This document shows positions 25,018 to 33,172 of a stretch of 64,000 bases of DNA, piece by piece (the first letter of the stretch is position 1; every line of letters starts with the position of its first letter). The notes beneath the pieces are model-generated. The model searched no databases. It was given only the letters and a program-made list of their open reading frames with translations, and was not told where the DNA came from. Location: positions 1-64,000 of the forward strand of contig NZ_JAFKCT010000008.1 of assembly GCF_017254915.1 (NCBI RefSeq), read 5' to 3'. This DNA is from Algoriphagus oliviformis (GTDB taxonomy: Bacteria; Bacteroidota; Bacteroidia; Cytophagales; Cyclobacteriaceae). A program made the position numbers and the translations under genes.

Positions 25018-26103
25018 TTAGCGCGACCCGAAGGCTGCCGCTTCCGCTGTAATCGTAGCGTCGTCCGGCTGGGTACCGGAATAGACCAAGATCTCATACT
25101 TGAAGGTCACCGACTCTCCTGGCTTGAGGCTCAGGTTCAGTTCGTCCTTGCCGTCGCTGAGGGCCTTTTGCCCCAACGTATTGGCGGCAAAGAGGCCATA
25201 GCCTCTGGCATGCCAGTAGGTTGGATAGCCGGGATTGTTCGGGTGGTCGACGATGACCAGCGCCACCTGCTCGCCTTTCACGGCTCCGGTCAGGTTTACC
25301 CAGTTGCCGCGGGTACCCCAGACGGCATCCCCTTCCAGCCCCTCGCTGCTTCGGTATTTTCCTACCACCCCCTCATTGTTGAGCGTAGGCACAGCAGTAG
25401 CGATTCCGCTGGCATCGGTGAAGATTTCCGGCTTGTCGGAGGGATGCTCCAACTCACGGGCCACCCGGATGGCAAACATGCCTTCTTTGTTGTCTGTGAA
25501 CTTCACCTCCTGGTCTTGGGCAGTCAGCGTGGTGATACGCTCGATCACACGCTTGCCGGAGTCGGCCTTGAAGGTAAACTGGGTGGATTCCTTCAGGAGG
25601 GTCTTTCCGTCAGGGGCATTCCAGTCGGCAGTCACGGCCAGTGAGGCCTCCTCGCCGGACTCACCAAGAGACTGGATACCGGTATGGACGATGCTGCCAT
25701 ATTTATCCCTTTTCTCCACAGGTATCGCGGAGGAGTTGTTCCAAAAGTCCAGCCCGTTGACATCGCCAAAGTTGAACCAATGCCCGATGTGGTGGGGGTG
25801 GTCTACCCGCTCTCCCGGACGCGGATCGAGGGGATAGCCTCGGGTGAGGCTATTTCCAGCCGCCGACTGGATGGGATACAGCACCGGCTTGGCGATAGTG
25901 TCTGGATAGATATAGGCGGTGAAAAGCTCGCCATCGACGAGGACTTCCACTTTTTTGCTTGCGTCATCTCTGACCAGGGAGACTTTCATGGTTTCTTCGG
26001 TAGCGGCGCTATTTTCGGCAGCCTTTTCCTGGGAGCAGGAAGTCAGGGAAGCAGCCATCAGCACTCCTGCCATCATGAGGCAGTTTTTTTTTGAATGGAT
26101 CAT
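25018..26103 (-). CDS. DUF6807 (PmoA-like) lipoprotein
   Basis: A 361-residue lipoprotein: the leader MIHSKKNCLMMAGVLMAASLTSC ends in an LTSC lipobox, so the mature protein begins at Cys and is anchored on the periplasmic or outer-membrane side. The body fits the DUF6807 family, also annotated as PmoA-like, with conserved HPHHIGHWFNFGDVNGLDFW and TYWHARGYGLFAAN. The family is frequent next to sugar dehydrogenases and isomerases in Bacteroidota and Planctomycetota; its chemistry is not established. It follows the TIM-barrel gene by 118 bases and has its own terminator. Confidence 0.8.
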   Translation of the reverse strand: MIHSKKNCLMMAGVLMAASLTSCSQEKAAENSAATEETMKVSLVRDDASKKVEVLVDGELFTAYIYPDTIAKPVLYPIQSAAGNSLTRGYPLDPRPGERVDHPHHIGHWFNFGDVNGLDFWNNSSAIPVEKRDKYGSIVHTGIQSLGESGEEASLAVTADWNAPDGKTLLKESTQFTFKADSGKRVIERITTLTAQDQEVKFTDNKEGMFAIRVARELEHPSDKPEIFTDASGIATAVPTLNNEGVVGKYRSSEGLEGDAVWGTRGNWVNLTGAVKGEQVALVIVDHPNNPGYPTYWHARGYGLFAANTLGQKALSDGKDELNLSLKPGESVTFKYEILVYSGTQPDDATITAEAAAFGSR

Positions 26104-26221
26104 CTAAACTAGTGTTAACAGTATTGGTTTTTTTGGTGTTTATCGTTTCTGCTTTGCTGCGGCACAGCGCAAAATTCCGTTTTTTGGCCAGCCCAGCGTA
26201 TGGAATACCCGCTTGGAAGGG

Positions 26222-27103
26222 CTATTGGGCTACCAGTTCGTTGAAAATTTTCAGCTGTTCCTTCAGCGCGGCAATGCGGTCGTCCGGCTTGGTGCGGGCT
26301 TCCATCAGGATCCAGCCGTCGTAGTTGATCTGGTTGAAAAGCTTCATCAGCTCCGCGTAGGGATAGTCACCCACGTTGAATTCGCGTACGTGGACGGTGT
26401 CGCCAAACCATTTGCTGAGCGTATGGAAATTTTTCTCCAAGCCAGGGGGAAGCAGATCCTCGGGATTGGAGTTCCAGCAGACCTTCACGTTGGACTCCGT
26501 GACCTGGTCAAAGATCGCCTTCATATTGGGGATGTTCTGCGTCAGGTGGCCATGCACCTCCACGCGGATCAACTGCCCGTAGTCTTGGGCAAACTTTCCC
26601 ACCTCGTTGAAAGATGCGGCAATCTGCGCAATCGTTTTTTCCGCAGGCACTCCTTCTGGCAGGGTATTGGGTTTCACCTTGATGCCGGTCGCCCCGATAT
26701 CATGGCAAAGCTTGATGTATTCCTTGGTTCCGGCGATGTTTTCCTGGAGTTTGGCAGCGTCTGGACTGTGGTACTCGTAGTTGCTGCCATACCCGAGACA
26801 GGTCACGGGGCTGTCGGCAAAGCGCTTTTTCACCTCACTTCTCTGGGCAGCGGAGAGGCCAGTTTCCACGGCATGGGCATGCTGCGTGCGCAGCTCCACA
26901 CCCAGGACACCCGTTTTTTCACAGTTGGCGATCAGGGTCGGCAGATCCCAGTCCTTGGCCCACTCATAGGTCACCAGGCCAAACTTCATCCCCGACTTTT
27001 TGGATGCGGCCATGGCCGGCATCCAAGGAAGGGCTGCAAGCCCAAGTCCTGCGACAAGGCTCTTTTGGATAAAATCCCTTCTCGAAAAATCTTTGTCTAT
27101 CAT
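26222..27103 (-). CDS. Tat-exported xylose-isomerase-like TIM barrel
   Basis: A 293-residue sugar phosphate isomerase/epimerase family protein. The N-terminus MIDKDFSRRDFIQKSL carries a twin-arginine signal (SRRDFIQK) followed by a hydrophobic stretch ending MAASKK, so the folded, probably metal-loaded enzyme is exported. Barrel motifs include a Glu in GVELRTQHAH, KVKPNTLPEG, the metal-site candidates EVHGHLTQN and the C-terminal ILMEARTKPDD. Upstream in-frame codons before 27103 give no signal sequence, so this ATG was chosen. Exported relatives act on free or oxidised sugars; with its exported neighbours it may handle a keto-sugar (inference). Confidence 0.83.
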   Translation of the reverse strand: MIDKDFSRRDFIQKSLVAGLGLAALPWMPAMAASKKSGMKFGLVTYEWAKDWDLPTLIANCEKTGVLGVELRTQHAHAVETGLSAAQRSEVKKRFADSPVTCLGYGSNYEYHSPDAAKLQENIAGTKEYIKLCHDIGATGIKVKPNTLPEGVPAEKTIAQIAASFNEVGKFAQDYGQLIRVEVHGHLTQNIPNMKAIFDQVTESNVKVCWNSNPEDLLPPGLEKNFHTLSKWFGDTVHVREFNVGDYPYAELMKLFNQINYDGWILMEARTKPDDRIAALKEQLKIFNELVAQ

Positions 27104-27268
27104 AACTCTAATAATAGGAATAAAATATCGACCTATCCCTGCCAGCCAACACAAATTCTGCGCAATCGATTTAGGTGAAAAATATGGCTGAGACCTAGTC
27201 TCGGCAGGCTTTCTACGAGTAGATCGGGAAGATTTGTCTAAAAAAACAGGCCCTGAGACCGGGGTTGG

Positions 27269-27799
27269 CTAGGCTTTTTTGGAAGACTTGAAACCGGGAT
27301 TGATCCAAGCCATGGGAATATCCGCCTCAAAGACGCCTTTGCCGGCATCGATCCGTTTTTCCAGCTTTCCCTCCCGACTGAATCCCAAGGATTCGTAGAG
27401 CGCAATAGCCTTCGAATTGCTTTCCCTGGCGATGAGTTCCACCCGGAGGATGTCGGGACGCTTGGATCGCAGTTCCTCCAGAAAAGCCTCAAAAAGTGCT
27501 TTGCCTATCCCCTTGCCCCTAAAATCCGGATCGACCACCACGGTCAACTCCGAGAGGACATGGGAAAACACCTTGGGCACCGGCTTGTAGGCGTGGATTT
27601 CCCCAATGATCCGCATCCCCGAAAAAGCAATCAGGCTGATGCCCGATTCATGGGATTTTTTGAGAAAACCGCGAACGTACTCCGTGGAGATCTCCTTTGG
27701 CGTCCTAGCCAAGCCCCCGGGGATGGCGGCGGCCCTTTGGTAGAGTTCCAAAATCTCCTGCCAATATTCGACTCTGCTCAATCTGATTTTCGCATCCAT
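27269..27799 (-). CDS. GNAT-family N-acetyltransferase
   Basis: A 176-residue acetyltransferase. The acetyl-CoA-binding loop is DFRGKGIGKALFEAF (the R/QxxGxG/A motif), with a preceding ELTVVVDP strand and a closing ESNSKAIALYESLGFSREG. The acceptor (protein, antibiotic or small amine) is not predictable. I chose ATG 27799 (MDAKIRLSRVEYW); an earlier start would add an arginine-rich tail overlapping the upstream gene. It lies 58 bases after the end of the barrel-protein gene, on the same strand. Confidence 0.85.
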   Translation of the reverse strand: MDAKIRLSRVEYWQEILELYQRAAAIPGGLARTPKEISTEYVRGFLKKSHESGISLIAFSGMRIIGEIHAYKPVPKVFSHVLSELTVVVDPDFRGKGIGKALFEAFLEELRSKRPDILRVELIARESNSKAIALYESLGFSREGKLEKRIDAGKGVFEADIPMAWINPGFKSSKKA

Positions 27800-27857
27800 G
27801 TGTGAGTGGTCTAGATGTGGACTAAGGTTTTCTGCTCTGGCGCGGGCGCGCTGACCG

Positions 27858-28565
27858 CTATTTCTCCTTGCTGGCTCCGGCCCCGATGGGAATACGTCCA
27901 TAGACGTAGAGGCTGGAGTTTTTCAGGTGGTAGGTATCGGGCTTGTACACATCCACGATCCCGGCGTAGTAGTTCACGCCTATGCTTGAGCTGACCGGCC
28001 CTTTCTTCAGCCGATAGCCCAATCCCCCGACCATACCAAAGTCCAATCTGGTGTAGTCGTCCCGGACATCGCGCTGGTACTCCAAGTCGCCGCCATAGTC
28101 CTCGATCCGGAAATAGTCAAAGGCCTTGGCGCGCATCCCCGGCTGTATCCCCGCCTCGACGTAGAGCTTGCCCAGGCGCTGCTGCCACATGATGGGCACA
28201 TAAAAAACGTTGACTTTCGTGATGAGCTCTCCCTCGGCATACACCTCGTCAAAATCGGCATCGCCGATGGAATAGGTCGGCATCCCGCTCGCACCGACGT
28301 TGGACTTGACATGGACTCCCGTGGAGATGAAGCCGGTGCTGCTTTCGGTCATCTTGATATGGAAAAAGAATCCCAAGTTGAAATTGTTCAGCCCTTTGGC
28401 ATCCTTCCTGGCGAGATACCAGGACCGGTTGTACCCCCCATCCAGGCCAAACTCGATTTTCCCGGAGTTGAGCTGATCCCCAAAAAGCGCCACGATCAGC
28501 AGCTGGGCTTGGGCGGAAAAAGAAACCAAGAAGACAAAAAGGAAAACAAGAAGAAATCTATTCAT
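27858..28565 (-). CDS. Predicted outer-membrane beta-barrel protein
   Basis: A 235-residue secreted protein with signal peptide MNRFLLVFLFVFLVSFSAQAQ. The rest shows alternating hydrophobic/polar strands with aromatic ends (KIEFGLDGGYNRSWYL, LYVEAGIQPGMRAKAF, LDFGMVGGLGYRLKKG), the pattern of a small 8-stranded barrel of the PorT/OmpA-like kind. No binding motif is visible. The ATG at 28565 is chosen because it begins the signal peptide, although the frame is open further upstream. Function unknown. Confidence 0.7.
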   Translation of the reverse strand: MNRFLLVFLFVFLVSFSAQAQLLIVALFGDQLNSGKIEFGLDGGYNRSWYLARKDAKGLNNFNLGFFFHIKMTESSTGFISTGVHVKSNVGASGMPTYSIGDADFDEVYAEGELITKVNVFYVPIMWQQRLGKLYVEAGIQPGMRAKAFDYFRIEDYGGDLEYQRDVRDDYTRLDFGMVGGLGYRLKKGPVSSSIGVNYYAGIVDVYKPDTYHLKNSSLYVYGRIPIGAGASKEK

Positions 28566-28842
28566 CGGAAAAAAGAGAAAATCGTGAAGCCCTAAGTTAG
28601 CCGAATCCTTTGGTCTTACCAATGTCCCGCCAAGCCTCATGGCCGCAAAAAAGAAAGCGATCAGCCAAAGCCACATCAGTCGGCCCGTCGAGCGACTCCT
28701 TTCCAAACAGAATTTCAAAATAATCCGACAAACTTTCGATTCCCTTTTATTTTCATTCAGAAGCCAAGGATTCTTGGCGTAAATTGGAAATGTCGGTAAT
28801 GTCCACGCAATCATTCAAAGCCTGACCAGCGCGCCCTTTTCC

Positions 28843-30690
28843 ATGACTCCAGCATCCCTGCCCCCAAAAAAGAAATGGTCTCTGGCCAAAAAAATCCTTT
28901 TGGCATTTGGATCCCTGGCATTGGGCGCCGGACTGCTCCTGTACCTCAACTTCAACAAGCTTATCTCTTCGGCGCTCAACAAGTCCTTTGAGTCCAGCCT
29001 GATATCCGAGGTGTACACGCTCAAGTTCGAAAACCTCCGACTGAATCCCCTTCAGGGCGACATCAGCGTATTCAATGTATCCTTTGAACCCAAGAAAAGC
29101 GCAGACTATCCCTACATCAACAGCTACGTCACCCTCCATACCGAAAGCCTGATCCTGAAAAACGTGGATGTCCGACACCTGCTCGAATCACACGAGCTGA
29201 TGCTCGACCGCATCTCCATCAAAAAGCCCAGGGTAGAGATGGACGTGAATGGCTCCAACCCCATTCTTTTTCCCTTCAAGCCGTCCAAGGCCTCGGAGGA
29301 AGCCGGGAAAAAGAGAACGCTGGACTCTTACTTTCTGAAGGAATTTGAGCTGATCGACGCCTCTTTCCATGTGATCAACTCGGTAAAAAAGCGGGACTTC
29401 ACCATCGAAAACTTCAGTGTGTCCCTGCTGGATCTGCTCATAGACCAGCGGGAGGGCGAAGACCTCATCAGCCTGAAAAACATGGATATTTCCCTGGAAA
29501 AATTCAGCGGAAACCTCACCGAAGGGCCGCTCAAGCACGCGAAATTCCTGGACTTCCGGCTGATGTTTGACTCGGTCAACTTGCACAAAAACCTCGATAC
29601 GCTGATTTTCCGGTTTCGGGACGTACAGGCGGGCATTGACTCCCTTGACATTCACACGCGGGACAGTACCTTCCACCTGCAGATGCAGAGGTTCAGCCTA
29701 GGCTACCTCGACCGCTCCATCCTGCTCAAGGGCCTGAGCTTCAAACCAAACAAGACCAATGCGGAAGTCCAGAAAAACTACCGATTCCAAACGGCGCACT
29801 TTTCCGGCACGGTGGCCTCCCTGGCCATGCTCGGAGTGGACTTTGACTCCCTGATGTACGCCGACAAGGTCTTCATCGAGGAGGTGGTACTGGACTCGGT
29901 GTCTGCGGCGGTGTACAAAGACAACACCAAGCCCAAAGACCTCCAGCGCTTTCCCGACTACCTAGGCCAAAGCATCGCCAAGATCGAAAATCCCCTGCGC
30001 ATCAAATCCGTCAAAGCCACCCAGATAAACCTGACCAACGAGGAAAAGAAGCCCGACGGGACCACCGCCAAAATCCATATCTCCAACGGAACCGCCGAGA
30101 TCAAAAACATCACCAACCTGGCTCCCGAGGAGGAGCTTCACGTGCAGGCAAAGGCCTATCTCGCCGAGCGGGTGGAAACTACCCTCAGCCTCCGCTTCAG
30201 CTATCTGAAGCCTGAATTCGTGTTTGACGGGCGGCTGGCTACCTTTGACCTCACCCACCTGAATCCCATCATCAAGGCCTATTCTCCCGCCGAAATCCGC
30301 AACGGCACGGCCGATGAGGTGACCTTTTCCGGATTGGCGACCAAGGCTTCGGCGACGGGCACCCTCAAGTTTCTCTACCACGACCTGGAGGTCGATCTCC
30401 AGCTCAAGGAGCAGGCGCAATGGAAAAGCTCCCTGGTGACCTTTGGGGCAAACACGGTACTGATCTCCAAAAACCCGATCTCCGACACCGCTCCAGAGCG
30501 CTCCGTCCGCTTCACCGCAGAGCGGGACATGAACAAAGGCTTCGTCAACATCATCATCAAATCCATCCTCGACGGCATGAAGGAAACGATGATCATGTCC
30601 AAGGAAAACAGAAAGGAGTTTAACCAACTGAAACGGGAAACGCGGAGAGAGGCCAAAAAGGAAGCCCGGGAGGAAAAGGGCAAAAACTGA
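28843..30690 (+). CDS. AsmA-like/DUF748-like membrane-anchored protein
   Basis: A 615-residue protein with a basic N-terminus and a single membrane helix (KILLAFGSLALGAGLLLYL, about residues 15-33), then a large predicted periplasmic region rich in repeated beta segments (SLILKNVDVRHLLES, ISLKNMDISLEKF). The C-terminus is strongly charged (KRETRREAKKEAREEKG). This layout resembles AsmA/DUF748 proteins, which form long beta grooves that may carry lipids between the membranes. The match is by architecture, not by a named motif. It diverges from the barrel gene across a 277-base gap. Confidence 0.6.
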   Translation: MTPASLPPKKKWSLAKKILLAFGSLALGAGLLLYLNFNKLISSALNKSFESSLISEVYTLKFENLRLNPLQGDISVFNVSFEPKKSADYPYINSYVTLHTESLILKNVDVRHLLESHELMLDRISIKKPRVEMDVNGSNPILFPFKPSKASEEAGKKRTLDSYFLKEFELIDASFHVINSVKKRDFTIENFSVSLLDLLIDQREGEDLISLKNMDISLEKFSGNLTEGPLKHAKFLDFRLMFDSVNLHKNLDTLIFRFRDVQAGIDSLDIHTRDSTFHLQMQRFSLGYLDRSILLKGLSFKPNKTNAEVQKNYRFQTAHFSGTVASLAMLGVDFDSLMYADKVFIEEVVLDSVSAAVYKDNTKPKDLQRFPDYLGQSIAKIENPLRIKSVKATQINLTNEEKKPDGTTAKIHISNGTAEIKNITNLAPEEELHVQAKAYLAERVETTLSLRFSYLKPEFVFDGRLATFDLTHLNPIIKAYSPAEIRNGTADEVTFSGLATKASATGTLKFLYHDLEVDLQLKEQAQWKSSLVTFGANTVLISKNPISDTAPERSVRFTAERDMNKGFVNIIIKSILDGMKETMIMSKENRKEFNQLKRETRREAKKEAREEKGKN

Positions 30691-31099
30691 GCGGGCGAAA
30701 GTCTGGCCTTCTTGCCTTTTCCTTTCAGAAAAAAGCAAGGCAGGCAAGCCGCCAAATCCAAGTGGCTGGACTCCTGTAGGTATAGGCCATTTTTTCGGAA
30801 TATTCTTCCGTTCGGTCTTTTTCCTTACCTTTGTGGAGAAATAAAATTACCCACGGCGAAATGTGCCGTCGCTGATTTTTTGAACCGATCTCCCATGGAG
30901 CTTTGCCTCTACGAAAGCCTGATTTTATTTCCAGCGCAGTAAAATGCCCGCTCCGCGACCTCCAAACAGGACGACCGGGCAGCGTAACCGGACGCTTGGC
31001 AGATGGCCAAAACCGGAAAACGGCTTCGGCGACGAGAGCCAAAACCAATGAACAAACAACCCGATTTTCGGGAAAAAGAACACAAACGAAACACCTAGC
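30691..31099. other. 409-base gap, possible long leader
   Basis: No gene supported. It contains a TAnnTTTG box (30826-30833) and a small hairpin ACGGC-gaaatgt-GCCGT (30854-30870) followed shortly by TTTTTT. If the promoter serves the next gene, the leader is about 260 bases. Confidence 0.45.
30826..30833 (+). promoter_or_regulatory. Bacteroidota -7 box upstream of the phosphohexomutase-like gene
   Basis: TACCTTTG is a full TAnnTTTG match. Transcription would start near 30840, leaving an unusually long leader before the ATG at 31100. Confidence 0.4.
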
Positions 31100-32167
31100 A
31101 TGACCAGTAGCCCTGCACAACAAACGGAAACCCAAGATCAAAGCGCAGCAACAATCGAGCGGCTCAAAGTGCTGATCTCCTCCGATCAGCCCATGAAAAA
31201 GCTCGAAACCAAACTTGCCAATCTTGAGGTGGATCTCAGTTGGCAAAAGATCCCGCAGACGCTGGGCGGACTGGAAGACACCTTCACTTTTCTCCAGCTG
31301 AAGCCGGTGTTTGAAGAGGCGGAGCAGTCCGGCGCAGACCTGGTCATCGCCCTGGATACGGAATACAACAGGTTCACACTTGGCGTGCGCAAGTTTGTCG
31401 ACGGGAAATTCATCCTGCTAAACATCCACCACATCTCCCTGCTGCTGGCTAGGCTGCTCTTGGAAAACCAAGGCGCACTCAATGCCAAAAGATCCATTTT
31501 CGTCACGGATCTCCTGGACAAGCTTTTTGCGGCAGGCCAAGGCCAAATCGAGATGCTGGCCAACCTCCCCTCTCCCCTGGAGGAGCAGGAGGCCTTCCAG
31601 CAGGCTGGCAATGGCGACACGCTTTTTGTCTCCGAAAACCAGGAAATCATCCTCAAGGGCCAAAAGGACAGCCTGGGCTACCTGCTTTCCCAGCTCGTGC
31701 TGGCAGCGAAAAAGGCCAAATCCGAAAACCGCAGCCTCTTCGAGACCCTGCTTGGCATCTACCATGACTATGGGTTTCAGCGGGAAAAAAACCTCTCCGT
31801 TTCCACCGAGGATGCCACGCAAAAGGCCTTTTTCAAGAAGATCTTTAACCGCCTGAAAAAGAAGCCCCCCCTCCTGATCGGAATGACGGAGATCATCAGC
31901 ATCGAAGACCTCGGCAGCGGCACCCTAAAAAACATGCTGAGCGGAAGAACTGTCGCCTCCCAATCCCCTGGCGCAGAGGCCCTGCTCGTACAGCTGGCAA
32001 ACAACACCCGCTTCCTGATGTTCCCCACGGAACAAAAGGTCAACTTTTTCTTTACCAGCCAGGGCAAGCTGATCCGAAGGGATGACTTCACCACGCTCAA
32101 TCAGCAGTTTGACCAGCGGGTAGTGAAGCTGCTCTCCGAGATCAACCGTCTGGCGCTGGAGAAGTAA
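31100..32167 (+). CDS. Catalytically dead phosphohexomutase-like protein (pseudoenzyme)
   Basis: A 355-residue protein whose order of segments follows domains II-IV of bacterial phosphoglucomutase/phosphomannomutase. Residues 78-97 (GADLVIALDTEYNRFTLGVR) align with the metal-loop region GADIVIGTDPDADRVGIAV, with DPDADR replaced by DTEYNR. Residues 101-120 (DGKFILLNIHHISLLLARLL) match the next helix. Residues 175-224 fit domain III: the GGEESYG sugar loop is gone (LFVSENQEI) but SLFETLLGIYHDYGF is close to SLYELLxEIYxxYGF. Residues 250-275 (NRLKKKPP...IEDLGSGT) match LRxNPP...DY..GT, and 304-320 (RFLMFPTEQKVNFFFTS) match the phosphate loop RPSGTEPKIKFYFS with the key residues lost. Domain I and its catalytic Ser are absent. 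I infer a non-catalytic role. It is not in an obvious operon. Confidence 0.7.
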   Translation: MTSSPAQQTETQDQSAATIERLKVLISSDQPMKKLETKLANLEVDLSWQKIPQTLGGLEDTFTFLQLKPVFEEAEQSGADLVIALDTEYNRFTLGVRKFVDGKFILLNIHHISLLLARLLLENQGALNAKRSIFVTDLLDKLFAAGQGQIEMLANLPSPLEEQEAFQQAGNGDTLFVSENQEIILKGQKDSLGYLLSQLVLAAKKAKSENRSLFETLLGIYHDYGFQREKNLSVSTEDATQKAFFKKIFNRLKKKPPLLIGMTEIISIEDLGSGTLKNMLSGRTVASQSPGAEALLVQLANNTRFLMFPTEQKVNFFFTSQGKLIRRDDFTTLNQQFDQRVVKLLSEINRLALEK

Positions 32168-32181
32168 GGGGATAGCGGCGA

Positions 32182-32736
32182 TTAATCTGGAGTGGAGTCC
32201 TTTTGGGCCTCATGCAGGATCAACCTGGCTTCTTTCACAAAACCGGCTACCCACTCCTGATTGAAGGACTCCAAAGTCACCCGAGCGTAGAAAGTATCCC
32301 GGATCAGCCTCCAATACCGCATGGCTACCTCCTCGGAGATTCCCAGATAGCGCACCCAGGCCGGCTCGATGGCTGCCTCCACCATCTGGTGAACCTGTTG
32401 AAAAGTGTCCTGAAAAAGCTTCACATCCCGGTTTTTGACGAGCTGGGTCTGAAAGAGGATGGTCTGCTTGTGCGCGACCATGAGCTCCACAAAGCGCCGG
32501 TCGATCTGGGCCAGCTCCACAAATTCCGGAATCAGCCTCTCCTCATTGGCCAGGTGCAGCTGCATGAGCTGCTCCAGATACACGTCCTTGTCCCCAAAGA
32601 AATGGTAGAAGCCGGACTTGTTTTTCCCCAAAATCCTCGAAAGGCGCTCTACCTGTAGGCCTTCGTGCCCCTCTTCCGAAAAAAGCTCATACCCCAAAGT
32701 CAGCCAATTGCCTAAGCTGTCTGTTTTCGATCCCAT
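32182..32736 (-). CDS. TetR-family transcriptional regulator
   Basis: A 184-residue regulator. The N-terminal helix-turn-helix reads GLQVERLSRILGKNKSGFYHFFGDKDVYL, the TetR pattern with the recognition helix ending in YHFFGDKD. The C-terminal helical domain is the ligand-binding and dimer part. It is convergent with the phosphohexomutase-like gene (14 bases between stops) and lies just downstream of the porin fragment on the same strand. Its target and ligand are unknown; regulation of the porin cluster is possible (inference). Confidence 0.85.
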   Translation of the reverse strand: MGSKTDSLGNWLTLGYELFSEEGHEGLQVERLSRILGKNKSGFYHFFGDKDVYLEQLMQLHLANEERLIPEFVELAQIDRRFVELMVAHKQTILFQTQLVKNRDVKLFQDTFQQVHQMVEAAIEPAWVRYLGISEEVAMRYWRLIRDTFYARVTLESFNQEWVAGFVKEARLILHEAQKDSTPD

Positions 32737-32747
32737 GGTTACCAGTT

Positions 32748-33077
32748 CTAGTGTTCAAACAATTCATTTAAAAAAATACCTTTTTGCAAAATACGGAATC
32801 CTCCGAGAAAGAAGACACCTACCGATTTACAGGATTGCCAGCTGAATGCGGGATTGGAAAAACTGCCTACTCCTAAAAGAAAGCCCATCCCTACCCGAAG
32901 GCTAGACCAGCGACCGGTGAAGATGTTGATGTTTTTGGGAAACTTCTCCTTTTCCAAGGTGCCAAAGGGCGCCAGTACTTCCCCCATCGTCCCGTCCGGG
33001 ATCACCACCGCAGTCGTATCCTGGGCTAAGCTTTTGCCCAACCCGAAAAAAAACACCGCCAAGACCCATGCCAGCAT
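32748..33077 (-). pseudogene. Probable 3'-truncated porin remnant
   Basis: A 109-residue frame with a signal peptide (MLAWVLAVFFFGLGKSLAQ) followed by FPKNINIFTGRWSSLRVGMGFL, which resembles the start of an outer-membrane porin, and a late GGFRILQKGIF like the porin first-strand turn. The protein stops after about 90 mature residues, where a porin would have 350 or more. The stop lies 11 bases from the TetR start, so a deletion or rearrangement at the TetR border may have removed the rest. It may instead be a genuine small secreted protein; the porin match is by eye. Confidence 0.5.
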
Positions 33078-33172
33078 CGGTCTTGACGGTCTAATGGATT
33101 GGCTACCCAAGGTGCGAAAAGCCACTTTTTTTGGCCAAAAGTCTCCCTGAAGGCGAAGCATGTCTATCGAAA

